Shown in pieces: positions 1-8,327 of a stretch of 42,684 bases of DNA. A model generated the notes under the pieces. The model saw only the letters and a program-made list of their open reading frames with translations. It did not search any database and was not told the origin of the DNA. This stretch comes from Brevundimonas sp. UBA2388. Lineage in GTDB: Bacteria; Pseudomonadota; Alphaproteobacteria; Caulobacterales; Caulobacteraceae. Location: contig DDSO01000059.1 in the NCBI GenBank assembly GCA_002343425.1, positions 51,981 through 94,664 on the forward strand. The letters are read 5' to 3'. How positions within the stretch are numbered: position 1 is the stretch's first letter; each line of letters begins with the position of its first letter. The translations under genes and the position numbers were made by a program.

Positions 1-231
1 GAAGCTCGGGTCGTCCAGCTTGACCGAGAGGTATTCCCGGTCCTCGCGGGAGGTCTTCTTCCAGGCGGCGCCGAACTCGGTCTGGCCGGAGAAGATGCGG
101 AAGTCGGGCGCCTTGTCGTCGGTCTTCTCATTGGCCCGCAGCTGGGCCGCCTTGACGTTGAGGGTCAGGGTCTTGATCGAACCGCTGTAGGCGCCGTCCG
201 CTTGCCGGGTGAAGGTTCCGATGGTGGCCAT
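1..231 (-). CDS. DUF736 family protein (3' end outside window)
   Basis: The minus-strand frame begins with ATG at 231 and runs off the left edge, giving 77 residues that start [20 protein letters not shown]. This opening, with the later segments [14 protein letters not shown] and [16 protein letters not shown], is the pattern of the DUF736 family, proteins of about 100 residues, so perhaps a quarter is missing. An AAGGAGA ribosome site lies about 8 bases upstream of the ATG, which supports this start. The biochemical role of DUF736 is unknown. In alphaproteobacteria it is common on plasmids and ICEs next to replication and conjugation genes, so its presence here marks element backbone rather than cargo. 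Confidence 0.9.
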   Translation of the reverse strand, partial: MATIGTFTRQADGAYSGSIKTLTLNVKAAQLRANEKTDDKAPDFRIFSGQTEFGAAWKKTSREDREYLSVKLDDPSF

Positions 232-1045
232 GGTGGTGTCTCCTTGCTGATCTCGGGCCACGCCTGCCGCGGCCTCGATGGCGATCGTCCGATCGGAAGA
301 CGGGCGGCCCGCAGGTCGCAGCGCCCCCAAGGCGCAAGATCCCGAAGCGACAGCGCAGGACCGGGCGGGGCGTGTTTCTTGTCTCGCGAGGAGGCCGCAG
401 GCCGGGGAAGAAACTCGCCCCGCCCGGTTGCGGAAGCCGCCGGCTTTCGATCAGATCAAGCCACAGAGAGGCCGCGCGATGCTGGCGCGCGCAGGAGACG
501 CCGCCGCCCCCCGGTCTTCACCCGCCCAACGGCCTAGGCGGCCCGTGAGCCTGCCCGCCTCCACGCCGAAGCGCCCAAACGTCGGCCCTCCCGACCGTGA
601 TGGAGCCCATCATCATCGCCACGAGACCCGCGGTTCGCCCCCCCCGCCGCAGCGGCGACGAGACAGCCGCGATAAGCACCGGGGGATCGGCCTTGAGCGA
701 AAGCGTCCGAGATGCGCCAGAAGCGGTCCTGCGGATACCCCCGGAAACACGACATTCCAAATGACAGCCGAAGTGCCGCTTCTGGAGCCCTCCCGTCGGC
801 CACTATGGCGCTTTCGTCCAGTCTCGGCAGGACGGGCAGAACCCAGAAGTTTGGCCGTCGCCGGTCTGAACGAATTCTGACGGCCCTTTCGATGTTGTTT
901 CGGACGACGCCAAATGCCTAGGCAACCGCGCACCCCGCGCTTTAGCCGCTACAACCAACGATACTATGGTAGTAATTTGCTCTTATAAGTCTGCGCAAAG
1001 AGGCGCAGGGTAACGAGCCTTCAAGGCACGAACCCGGGGGGGAAC
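232..1045. other. Long gene-free stretch upstream of the RloC-like gene
   Basis: About 800 bases hold no convincing gene. The open frames here are Arg/Pro/Gly-rich products of high GC and show no family pattern. Bases 714-762 carry short motifs (GCGCCAGAAGCGGTC and ACATTCCAAAT) that recur in other gene-free gaps of this window, so part of the stretch looks like a decayed dispersed intergenic repeat. The last 90 bases become AT-rich and probably hold the promoter of the following gene. Confidence 0.6.
955..1000 (+). promoter_or_regulatory. AT-rich candidate promoter of the RloC-like gene
   Basis: A local AT-rich patch in otherwise very GC-rich DNA contains TATAAG at 984-989, a fair -10 hexamer about 57 bases before the GTG start at 1046. 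I see no good -35 at the right distance. This is a compositional guess. Confidence 0.3.
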
Positions 1046-3346
1046 GTGGCGATAATTTCGAACATCCGCGCATTGAGAGGTGCGGGGGTCTTGGCTGACA
1101 GAATGGTCCGGACGCCCACGCTCTCCTTGCGCCGGTACAACCTGATCTACGGCTTCAACGGATCGGGTAAGAGCACGTTGTCGCGACTGTTTGCCAGCCT
1201 CCAATCTGGCAATCGCGATGGGAAGCTACCCCCTGCCTGCGCCTTCGAGTTTGAGCTCGATGACGGCGCAATTCTCGGCTGCCCGGATAAGCTCACGGGG
1301 TTGGAGCAGCGGGTCCTCGTGTTCAACGCCGACTTTGTTGAACACAATCTGCAGTGGGCAACAGGGACGGCCAACCCCGTTTTCTACATCGGACGAGAGC
1401 AGGCGGAACTGGCGGCGGAGTTGGCGCGACAAGAGGCCGCCGTGCCAGCAGCGCAACTCCGTCGGACCAATGCGGACGTTCTCCTGAAGGCAAAGGAAAA
1501 AGCCTTCGCGACATTCAAACGGGAACGGGCCAAGCTTGTTGCCGAGAACTTACGCCTCCGAAATCGGAAGTACGAAGCCCCACAGCTAGTGCAAGATTTC
1601 GGGACGCTGGATCTGGGGCCAGGCGCGGACCTGACCGAGGAGCAATTGGAGGCGGCCAAGGCTACATGTCGGCTCGACGAGCCGATGGCGCGGGTGAATG
1701 AGCTGACCTTCCAGGATCGGCCAATCGTTGAGACGATCAGCCAAGCTCGTGAGCTTGCCGCGCAAACCCCGGGGACGGTGGTGATTGCGGAACTGAGCCA
1801 GCACCCGGATATGGTTCTCTGGGTCAAGGAAGGCGCCACGTATCATAACGCCCATGACCTAGAGACCTGTTTGTTCTGCACGGGGCCGATCCAGCCAGCA
1901 CGCCGCGAAGTGCTCGAACGAGCCTTTGATGACAAGCTCGAGCGTTTCCTTGAATTGGTGGGAAGCGCCCATGCCGATGGCGAGGCCACGCTGTCTGCAT
2001 TGGCCGATCTGCGGATCGCAGTCGCAACGCTAGACGCTGTCTCTGTCGAACTTCGTCAGCCTTACAAGGAAACTCGTGAGCGGCTTATCGAGGCGATCAA
2101 AGCCTGCGAACGACTCGTGTCCGGTGGCGTTGCTGTTCTGGCGGACAAGAAGGGCAAGCCGACCCAGCCTGCGGATGCCGGGGGTCTCGCGTCCGAACCG
2201 GACATCGCCGAAGCCGTCGCGGCCCTAACGGGCATCCTCGGTGAACTGAACGGACTTTTGCGGGCCCATAACGAGCGCATTGATGGCTTTGACCGGTATC
2301 AGGAAGACGCACGCATAGCTGTGCGGCGGCACTACTTGGCGAGCGGCCGAGTAGAATATGATGCCTTGGTTGCCGACCAGAAGGCGGCCGAAACTGAAGC
2401 GATATCTGCGGAAGCGGACCTTACGCACCTTACTCAGGAAGTGGCCCGGCTAAAGTCGGAGGTGCGCGAACACGGGCCAGCCGCAGACAAGATCAACAAG
2501 CTTATCGAATCCTATCTGGGGCACGGTGAACTGACGATCTCAGCAGTCGCGGAGGGCTACGAGATCCATCGCCACGGGCGACTCGTTGAGGGAACCCCAA
2601 GCGAAGGCGAGAAAACCGCGATTGCGCTCTGCTACTTCATATCGACGCTGGAGTCGGACGGTCGGAAGTTGAAAGATCTGATCGTCGTCGTGGACGATCC
2701 GATTTCCAGCCTCGACACCAAGGCGTTGAATTTTGCCTGTGCGCTGGTGAAGAGCCGATTGGACAAGGCTGGCCAGCTCTTCGTGCTGACACATAATCAG
2801 CAGTGCATGAACGAGTTCAAAAAGGCTTGGAAGAACCGGCACCGGCCCATCGAAAAGGACAAGGCCCCCACCGCCACCTTCTTGTTCATGGATGTGACGA
2901 TTCCGAAGGGTGGGACCGCGCGATCAGCCAGCTTTGTCGAGATGTCGAAGCTGCTGCGCGACTACGATTTCGAGTACCATTTCCTGTTTCACCACGTCCT
3001 CAAGTTCGAAGCGGAAACGGACCCCGAGTTCGAGTACGCCTACATGATGCCGAACGTGCTTCGGCGGGTTCTTGACGTCTTTCTCGCCTTCAGATGCCCC
3101 GGAAGCTCCGGGCTGGCGCCGAAGATCGCGCAGCTTTGTGCAGAGTACACCGACCTTGACCAGGACCGCATCACCGCGCTGGAACGTCTGGCTCAGGTCG
3201 AGTCGCATTCCGAAAGTCTGGACGATCTGATTGGCTTCTCTTCGATGACGCTGGAAGAGACCCGGGACGCGAACGCGACGCTTCTAGAGATGATGCGGAT
3301 TGTCGATCCGGCTCACCTCGCCCACCTCCGACGCATTTGTGCCTAG
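1046..3346 (+). CDS. RloC-like AAA ATPase, candidate tRNA anticodon nuclease
   Basis: A 766-residue protein of the AAA_13 type (PrrC/RloC relatives). Visible are Walker A GFNGSGKST (37-44), a long helical middle region with a CLFC zinc-hook motif (275-278), an ABC-like signature in SEGEKTAIALC (519-529), Walker B LIVVVDDPISSLD (545-557) and the H-loop LTHN (581-584). This SMC/Rad50-like layout is that of RloC, a DNA-damage-activated anticodon nuclease of about 700-800 residues. RloC and PrrC use an Arg-X3-Glu...His triad in the C-terminal part. Here the best match is R673-X3-D677 with H721, so the Glu would be Asp. The start is a GTG preceded by a G-rich ribosome site. It stands alone, upstream of a defence operon. 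A non-nuclease AAA_13 ATPase is the alternative. Confidence 0.75.
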   Translation: MAIISNIRALRGAGVLADRMVRTPTLSLRRYNLIYGFNGSGKSTLSRLFASLQSGNRDGKLPPACAFEFELDDGAILGCPDKLTGLEQRVLVFNADFVEHNLQWATGTANPVFYIGREQAELAAELARQEAAVPAAQLRRTNADVLLKAKEKAFATFKRERAKLVAENLRLRNRKYEAPQLVQDFGTLDLGPGADLTEEQLEAAKATCRLDEPMARVNELTFQDRPIVETISQARELAAQTPGTVVIAELSQHPDMVLWVKEGATYHNAHDLETCLFCTGPIQPARREVLERAFDDKLERFLELVGSAHADGEATLSALADLRIAVATLDAVSVELRQPYKETRERLIEAIKACERLVSGGVAVLADKKGKPTQPADAGGLASEPDIAEAVAALTGILGELNGLLRAHNERIDGFDRYQEDARIAVRRHYLASGRVEYDALVADQKAAETEAISAEADLTHLTQEVARLKSEVREHGPAADKINKLIESYLGHGELTISAVAEGYEIHRHGRLVEGTPSEGEKTAIALCYFISTLESDGRKLKDLIVVVDDPISSLDTKALNFACALVKSRLDKAGQLFVLTHNQQCMNEFKKAWKNRHRPIEKDKAPTATFLFMDVTIPKGGTARSASFVEMSKLLRDYDFEYHFLFHHVLKFEAETDPEFEYAYMMPNVLRRVLDVFLAFRCPGSSGLAPKIAQLCAEYTDLDQDRITALERLAQVESHSESLDDLIGFSSMTLEETRDANATLLEMMRIVDPAHLAHLRRICA

Positions 3347-3347
3347 T

Positions 3348-3385
3348 AAATGATCTGCCAGTCGTTCGACGACTCAGAGTCATTT
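3348..3385 (+). terminator. Nested hairpin after the RloC-like gene
   Basis: AAATGA at 3348-3353 pairs with TCATTT at 3380-3385, and inside it AGTCG (3360-3364) can pair with CGACT (3370-3374). The structure starts one base after the stop codon and ends in TTT, which suits an intrinsic terminator with internal loops. No folding energy was computed. Confidence 0.45.
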
Positions 3386-3547
3386 GGTCGAGTCTAGGCG
3401 GCCGTGCTCGATGCGCCACTATACCGGTCGGACTGAGGATGCGCCCGCAACCCCGATGCACCAAGGCGACCTAAGGAGTCGCGGCAAGGGACAGCGTACG
3501 GGACCGTGGGCGAGTATCGCAACAGGCGACGACCGCGCCGCCCGTTC

Positions 3548-4324
3548 CTAAAGCCGCCCCGCGGCCCGCAGACGTGCCTGAATCTCGGACGCGAACGCCA
3601 CCTCTTCGGCATCGACCTCACCGTCCGCATCGATAACGCGCCGCATCGACCGCATGAGGGCGGCCGGGTCGCCTTCTCCGGCGCATAGTCGATTCAAGGC
3701 GCGCTCGAACGCCCGCTCATCGGGCACGATAGACGCTACGCGCTTACGGATCGTGGGTTCATGAAGCGGATCGTCCGATCTCAGCATGACGTGTCTGACG
3801 ATCTGCTCCCGTTCGTCCTCGTCGAAATCGCCGTCTGATGCGCCGACAAAGCTGAGGATGATGATCTCGTCCCGGCAATCCTGCAGCGCGAGGAGTTCGG
3901 GGGATCGCGCGGCGACCTCGCTCGCCGTCATCATTTTCAGAAGCGGATGCTCACGGAAGAATTCGAGACCGTCATCGTGCACTTCTCCGGTCGCCAGGTC
4001 GGTCGCCTCGACCACCCGTGACGCCATGAACATTCGCATCGCCGAGCGCATGTAGCAGTAGCCCGTCAGCCTGACGTCAGTGACCTCATGCTTGAGACTG
4101 TTCAGCGTCACGCACCGACCCGACAAGGCATTCCTGGCGTCGGAATAGATCAGGTGAAAAGCCATCGGCGGGGCTGGCGGATCATCGACTTCGACCAGCA
4201 TCCCGTGATCGTCGAACTCGTGCCCCTTGATCGGCCGACCCAGCCGTTCGGCGCGCGACTGTGAGAGGTTGCGCCTGAGCCCGGCCCTTGCCGTAAGAAA
4301 ATGGTCGATGGTCAGCATTGTCAT
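3548..4324 (-). CDS. WYL-like plus TerB domain protein divergent from Shango
   Basis: A 258-residue protein. Residues about 50-110 resemble a WYL ligand-sensing fold: IYSDARNALSGR, then TGYCYMRSAMRMFMASRV, which parallels the WYL pattern of an aromatic/Arg strand followed by an RxF-type motif. The C-terminal 120 residues look like TerB, with two acidic metal-binding-like motifs, SDGDFDEDE and DADGEVDAEE. I see no clear N-terminal DNA-binding domain, so it may not be a classical WYL repressor. The ATG at 4324 was chosen because GGAAGGGG lies just upstream; a second Met two codons in is possible. It is divergent from the TerB/ATPase/helicase operon, with about 157 bases between the starts, so a sensing or control role for that operon is plausible but inferred. 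Confidence 0.7.
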   Translation of the reverse strand: MTMLTIDHFLTARAGLRRNLSQSRAERLGRPIKGHEFDDHGMLVEVDDPPAPPMAFHLIYSDARNALSGRCVTLNSLKHEVTDVRLTGYCYMRSAMRMFMASRVVEATDLATGEVHDDGLEFFREHPLLKMMTASEVAARSPELLALQDCRDEIIILSFVGASDGDFDEDEREQIVRHVMLRSDDPLHEPTIRKRVASIVPDERAFERALNRLCAGEGDPAALMRSMRRVIDADGEVDAEEVAFASEIQARLRAAGRL

Positions 4325-4429
4325 AACAGCGCCCCTTCCAGCCCCAGCTAAGCTGCGCACACGATGAGAGTCCAGTTCATCCGGCGACACCTTGAGTCGA
4401 CCACACCCTCGGGACCGCGGGATTGATTC

Positions 4430-4447
4430 GAGTGGATCATCACACTC
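4430..4447. promoter_or_regulatory. Small dyad between the WYL-TerB gene and sngA
   Basis: GAGTG, eight bases, CACTC forms a short inverted repeat 35 bases upstream of the chosen sngA start, inside the divergent promoter region. A five-base arm is weak evidence; it is listed only as a candidate operator. Confidence 0.25.
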
Positions 4448-4481
4448 ACAGATAGTAGCTTGGCCGTCCTGCGGGGGTGGC

Positions 4482-7016
4482 ATGGGCTTCTGGTTCTGGG
4501 TATTGGCGTTGGCCGCCCTGGTCGTCTGGTTCAACCTGCGGGGCGCCAGTCGCAAAGCGGCGCGTTCTGCGTCGCATCCGGCCGTCCCGTCGCGTCTCGA
4601 AACCGCGCGACTGACGATAGATCTCTCGGTCCCCTCCGATCCGGCGTCCTCACAAGCGTCTGTGGCCGTCGTCGACCTGGACGCCTGGACGGCAGGGTTG
4701 TCGGCGGACGACCTTCGGCTTGTCGAGGGTTACGGGATCAAGCGCACATCGCAGGGATTCTTCTGCAGGCACCGGCGGTTTGAAACCGCTGATCGGGTGC
4801 TGGACCACGCGCGAGCGCTCCAGAGCGGCGCCGCGGTGGCGCCGCCCTTGATGTACGCTTCGGCCACACCGTCGGCGCCGGCGCCGACACAGGCGCCGGA
4901 CCGGCCCAATGAGGTCCCCGACGTCAGAACAGACCAATCGCCGTCGGCGAACTTCGCGAAGCCCGACAACGCCCGGCCGCGCTGGTATGGATCGGCCGAC
5001 CCCATCGAGATCAGCGGCGTCCGGATCGTCTCTCCGATGGTCTACGTCGGCCCCACCCGTTCCTGTGAGACGCCGCGGGACCGTGTGGATCCGACGGCCC
5101 GGGTGGGTCTGACCGGAGAGGACCAACTCGGAATCGCCCTGTCCTACTGGCCCTCCTACCACGCCTTGTCGCCCGGCGGCCGCCGCACCTATCTGGATTG
5201 GCTGGCCGGAGGTCGAACGACCAGGGTGGGAATCGGCTATGTCTTCATCTTCTTCTACGGCCTCGAACGCCGCCTGTTCGTCGACAACGCCCGCGCCGAA
5301 CTCGACGTCATCATAGCCGAAGTCGAACGCCTGCTGGCGCAGTACCAGGACAACCACTCATTCCACGGCTATGCGAAGCGGCTGTTGACCGCGGCAAGAC
5401 TGGTTCGCAGCGCGGCGGCGCAGGCGCCAGAACTCTCCCCCGACCTCCGGGCCGGCGACTGGGAGATGCCACTGTCCGTTCGCCGGTATCTGGGCGGGAA
5501 GCTGGCGGCGGGCGAGGCGCTCCAGGCGGATGATTGCCTCCTCTGGATCCTTGGCATGCCCGACACCTATCTCGGAGCGGCGGGCCGGCGCTGTTTTCCC
5601 GAACTGACCGAGCTCTGGCGGCACCGTTTCACCCAACTCTACCCCGATGGGATCAAGGTCCGGGCCCCGAAGCGTCCGCTGAACGCCCAGTACCGCGCGG
5701 CGAGCAGCGAGTTCCAGGTCAATCTGTCCATCGGCGACCTGCCTGATATCGCCGCCCTAACGCAGCCGGTCACCCGTCTGCGTGATCTGCTGTTGGGTTG
5801 GCAGCCTGAACTCGACGCCCTGAGCCGCCTCCTGCTGAAACGATCGGACGCGAGGGACACGCTTGAGGGTGCCCTCTGCCTGCCCCCGGATACAGTTGAT
5901 CTTCGTTTCGGCGAAAGAGTCGGCGCTGTTCGGGCCGCCATGAACCAGCTGCTCGGCGACGCGCCGATGGCCAGCGCGCGCACGCGCGAGATTCTCGCCC
6001 TTCTTGAGATTGAAGACGGTGACGACAAGCTTCCCGTCACCCTGCAGCGTCATATTGCGGGCTTGCTGGATCGTCTCGGGTTCGCCTTTGAGCCCGATCG
6101 CCGCCACACCGAGGCTTCCCTGAACCGGGACGGCGCCATCGTTCTGTTCAAGGGCGCAACGGGCGCCCCCGCCCAAACCGGGGCGACGTTCATCGCGGCG
6201 CGCACCTTGGTCGAGATCGCGCTTCTCGCCGCGGCCTCGGACGGCGAGGTCGTTCCCGCCGAACTCGACCAGGTCGCGACAGACCTCGCCGCGCTTCCGG
6301 AGCTCTCCGTCGACGAGCGGCGGCGCCTCGCGGCCCATGCGCTGTGGCTCAGCCGTGACCCGCCCCGTCTTCAAGCCGCGCTGAAACGTCTCGGCGCCTT
6401 GCCCGCGAACGCCACCCGCGCGGCGATCCAGGCCGCCGTCTCCACCGTCCTGGCCGACGGTCGTGTCTTGCCGGTCGAGGTGCGCTTTCTCGAAAAACTC
6501 CACAAGGCGCTCGGACTGCCTCAGGATGAGGCCTACGCGGCCCTGCACCGAGGCACGGGGCGCACGGACGAACCGGTCACCGTGGCCGCAGCGGAACACA
6601 CGGCCGGCGTCCCGATTCCGTCCGAAGCGGCTGCGGTCGTCGCCTTCGATGCGACCCGCCTGGCCAGGATCCGGGAGGAGACGTCGCAGGTCTCCGCCCT
6701 CCTCACGAGCATCTTCATTGAGGACCCGGTGGAAGAGGCGCCGACGCGGGCTTCGACCACGTCTAGTTCACGTTTCGAGGGTCTCGACGCGCGGCATGCG
6801 GACCTGCTGTCAGCGATTCTGACGTCCGGCCGCCTGGATCGCGACGCCTTCGAGGCCCGGGCCCGGGATCTCAAACTCCTGCCGGGCGGGGCGCTCGAGA
6901 CGATCAACGAATGGGCCTTCGAGATCTTCGATGAGGCGCTCCTCGAAGAGGACGACGACATCTATCCCGCCAGCCACCTCCGGGATCGGCTGACCGCCCT
7001 GGAGACCGCAACATGA
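4482..7016 (+). CDS. sngA: TerB-domain protein SngA of a Shango-type defence operon
   Basis: An 844-residue protein from the ATG at 4482, chosen because a G-rich ribosome site (GGGGGTGG) sits just before it and the first 17 residues then form a membrane helix (MGFWFWVLALAALVVWF). An upstream ATG at 4392 would hide this helix behind 30 unlikely residues. A low-complexity linker follows to about 165. Then comes a TerB-N-like region (about 175-390, with LSYWPSYHALSPGGRRTYLDW), a TerB core (about 565-690) with AASDGEVVPAEL and LADGRVLPVEV, and an acidic TerB-C-like tail. The next two genes overlap or abut it and encode an ATPase and a helicase, the gene set of the anti-phage system Shango (SngA TerB, SngB ATPase, SngC helicase). 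The mechanism is poorly known; the membrane anchor suggests action at the inner membrane. Confidence 0.85.
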   Translation: MGFWFWVLALAALVVWFNLRGASRKAARSASHPAVPSRLETARLTIDLSVPSDPASSQASVAVVDLDAWTAGLSADDLRLVEGYGIKRTSQGFFCRHRRFETADRVLDHARALQSGAAVAPPLMYASATPSAPAPTQAPDRPNEVPDVRTDQSPSANFAKPDNARPRWYGSADPIEISGVRIVSPMVYVGPTRSCETPRDRVDPTARVGLTGEDQLGIALSYWPSYHALSPGGRRTYLDWLAGGRTTRVGIGYVFIFFYGLERRLFVDNARAELDVIIAEVERLLAQYQDNHSFHGYAKRLLTAARLVRSAAAQAPELSPDLRAGDWEMPLSVRRYLGGKLAAGEALQADDCLLWILGMPDTYLGAAGRRCFPELTELWRHRFTQLYPDGIKVRAPKRPLNAQYRAASSEFQVNLSIGDLPDIAALTQPVTRLRDLLLGWQPELDALSRLLLKRSDARDTLEGALCLPPDTVDLRFGERVGAVRAAMNQLLGDAPMASARTREILALLEIEDGDDKLPVTLQRHIAGLLDRLGFAFEPDRRHTEASLNRDGAIVLFKGATGAPAQTGATFIAARTLVEIALLAAASDGEVVPAELDQVATDLAALPELSVDERRRLAAHALWLSRDPPRLQAALKRLGALPANATRAAIQAAVSTVLADGRVLPVEVRFLEKLHKALGLPQDEAYAALHRGTGRTDEPVTVAAAEHTAGVPIPSEAAAVVAFDATRLARIREETSQVSALLTSIFIEDPVEEAPTRASTTSSSRFEGLDARHADLLSAILTSGRLDRDAFEARARDLKLLPGGALETINEWAFEIFDEALLEEDDDIYPASHLRDRLTALETAT

Positions 7017-8326
7017 CCGCCACAGCCTCGCTCAAGACCCGCGACCGTGACACCATTCTTCAGGCCCTGGCGGCGGGCGTCGTACCGCGGACGGGGCTCG
7101 CCCACATCCAGGTCGGCCGGGCCGGAGAGGTGGGCGCGCTGGTGCGCGACATCGACCGCATCGCGGACGGGGGATCCGCAGTGCGTTTTGTCATCGGCGA
7201 GTATGGCGCGGGCAAGACCTTCTTTCTCAACCTCGTGCGGCTCATCGCGCTCGAACGCAAATGCGTGACGATCCATGCCGACCTGGCGCCTGATCGCCGG
7301 ATTCACGCGACCGCCGGACAGGCCAGGGGGCTGTATGCGGAAGCCGTTCGCAATCTGGCGACGCGCACCAAGCCGGACGGCGGCGCGCTCGCCACGGTCG
7401 TCGAGAAATTCATCACCGAATGCGTGCGCGACGCGGAAGACAAGGGAACGGCTGTAGAGGCCGCGATCGACGCTCGGCTCGCCGCTCTTCAGGTGCATGT
7501 CGGGGGATATGACTATGCGGCCGTGCTCAAGGCCTACTGGCGCGGCAGCGAGACCGACGACGCCGGCCTGACCGGGGCGGCCCTGCGTTGGCTAAGAGGC
7601 GAGTATTCGACCAAGACGGAGGCGCGGCAGGCGCTGGGCGTGCGCAACATCATCGACGACGGGGACGTCTACGACAGCCTGAAGCTGCTCGCCGCCTTCG
7701 TCCGGCTCGCCGGATATGCAGGTCTGGTCGTGGTCTTTGACGAGATGGTCAATCTCTACAAGCTGCAGAGCGCCCAGGCGCGAAACCAGAATTTCGAACA
7801 GATCCTGCGCATCGTGAACGACGGCCTGCAAGGCAGCGCCTCTGGTATCGGGTTCGTGTTCGGCGGCACGCCTGAGTTCCTCATGGACTCGCGCCGCGGG
7901 CTCTACAGCTACGAGGCGCTTCAGTCCCGCCTCATGGAGAACGCCTTCGCCGGCCAGGGACTCATCGACCTCTCGGGCCCCGTTGTGCGCCTGCAGAGCC
8001 TGACGCCGGAAGACCTGCTGGTGCTGCTCGCCAACATCCGCAACGTCTTCTCCCAAGGCGATCCAGCCCGCCACTTGGTTCCGGACGAAGCGCTGCCGCT
8101 GTTCATGACCCACTGCAACAAACGGATCGGCGAGGCCTATTTCCGAACGCCCCGAAACACGATCAAGGCCTTCGTCCAACTTCTGGCCGTGCTTGAGCAG
8201 AACCCGGGACAGGGCTGGAGCGAACTGATCGGCGGCGTGGACGTGGCCAACGACGCGGAGGGCGCCCGCGAGCACGAGGTGGCCGACGATGTGACGGAAG
8301 ACGGCCTGGCGACCCTGCGGCTCTAG
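7013..8326 (+). CDS. sngB: DUF2791/BrxD-like ATPase SngB of a Shango-type operon
   Basis: A 437-residue P-loop ATPase. It has Walker A GEYGAGKT (62-69), Walker B LVVVFDE (238-244) and a sensor-like strand GFVFGGTPEF (280-289). The layout is that of the DUF2791 family, which includes BrxD of BREX systems and the ATPase of Shango. Its ATG overlaps the sngA stop as ATGA, so the two are translationally coupled. The helicase gene begins one base after this stop. It probably hydrolyses ATP to load or control the helicase on DNA, by analogy with other ATPase/Lhr-helicase pairs. Assignment to Shango rather than BREX rests on the TerB partner and on the absence of BREX methylase or phosphatase genes nearby. 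Confidence 0.87.
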   Translation: MTATASLKTRDRDTILQALAAGVVPRTGLAHIQVGRAGEVGALVRDIDRIADGGSAVRFVIGEYGAGKTFFLNLVRLIALERKCVTIHADLAPDRRIHATAGQARGLYAEAVRNLATRTKPDGGALATVVEKFITECVRDAEDKGTAVEAAIDARLAALQVHVGGYDYAAVLKAYWRGSETDDAGLTGAALRWLRGEYSTKTEARQALGVRNIIDDGDVYDSLKLLAAFVRLAGYAGLVVVFDEMVNLYKLQSAQARNQNFEQILRIVNDGLQGSASGIGFVFGGTPEFLMDSRRGLYSYEALQSRLMENAFAGQGLIDLSGPVVRLQSLTPEDLLVLLANIRNVFSQGDPARHLVPDEALPLFMTHCNKRIGEAYFRTPRNTIKAFVQLLAVLEQNPGQGWSELIGGVDVANDAEGAREHEVADDVTEDGLATLRL

Positions 8327-8327
8327 G

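Noticed and set aside
278..880. A 200-codon plus-strand frame in the left gap
   Set aside because: Arg/Pro-rich product typical of chance frames in high-GC DNA; it overlaps the decayed repeat.
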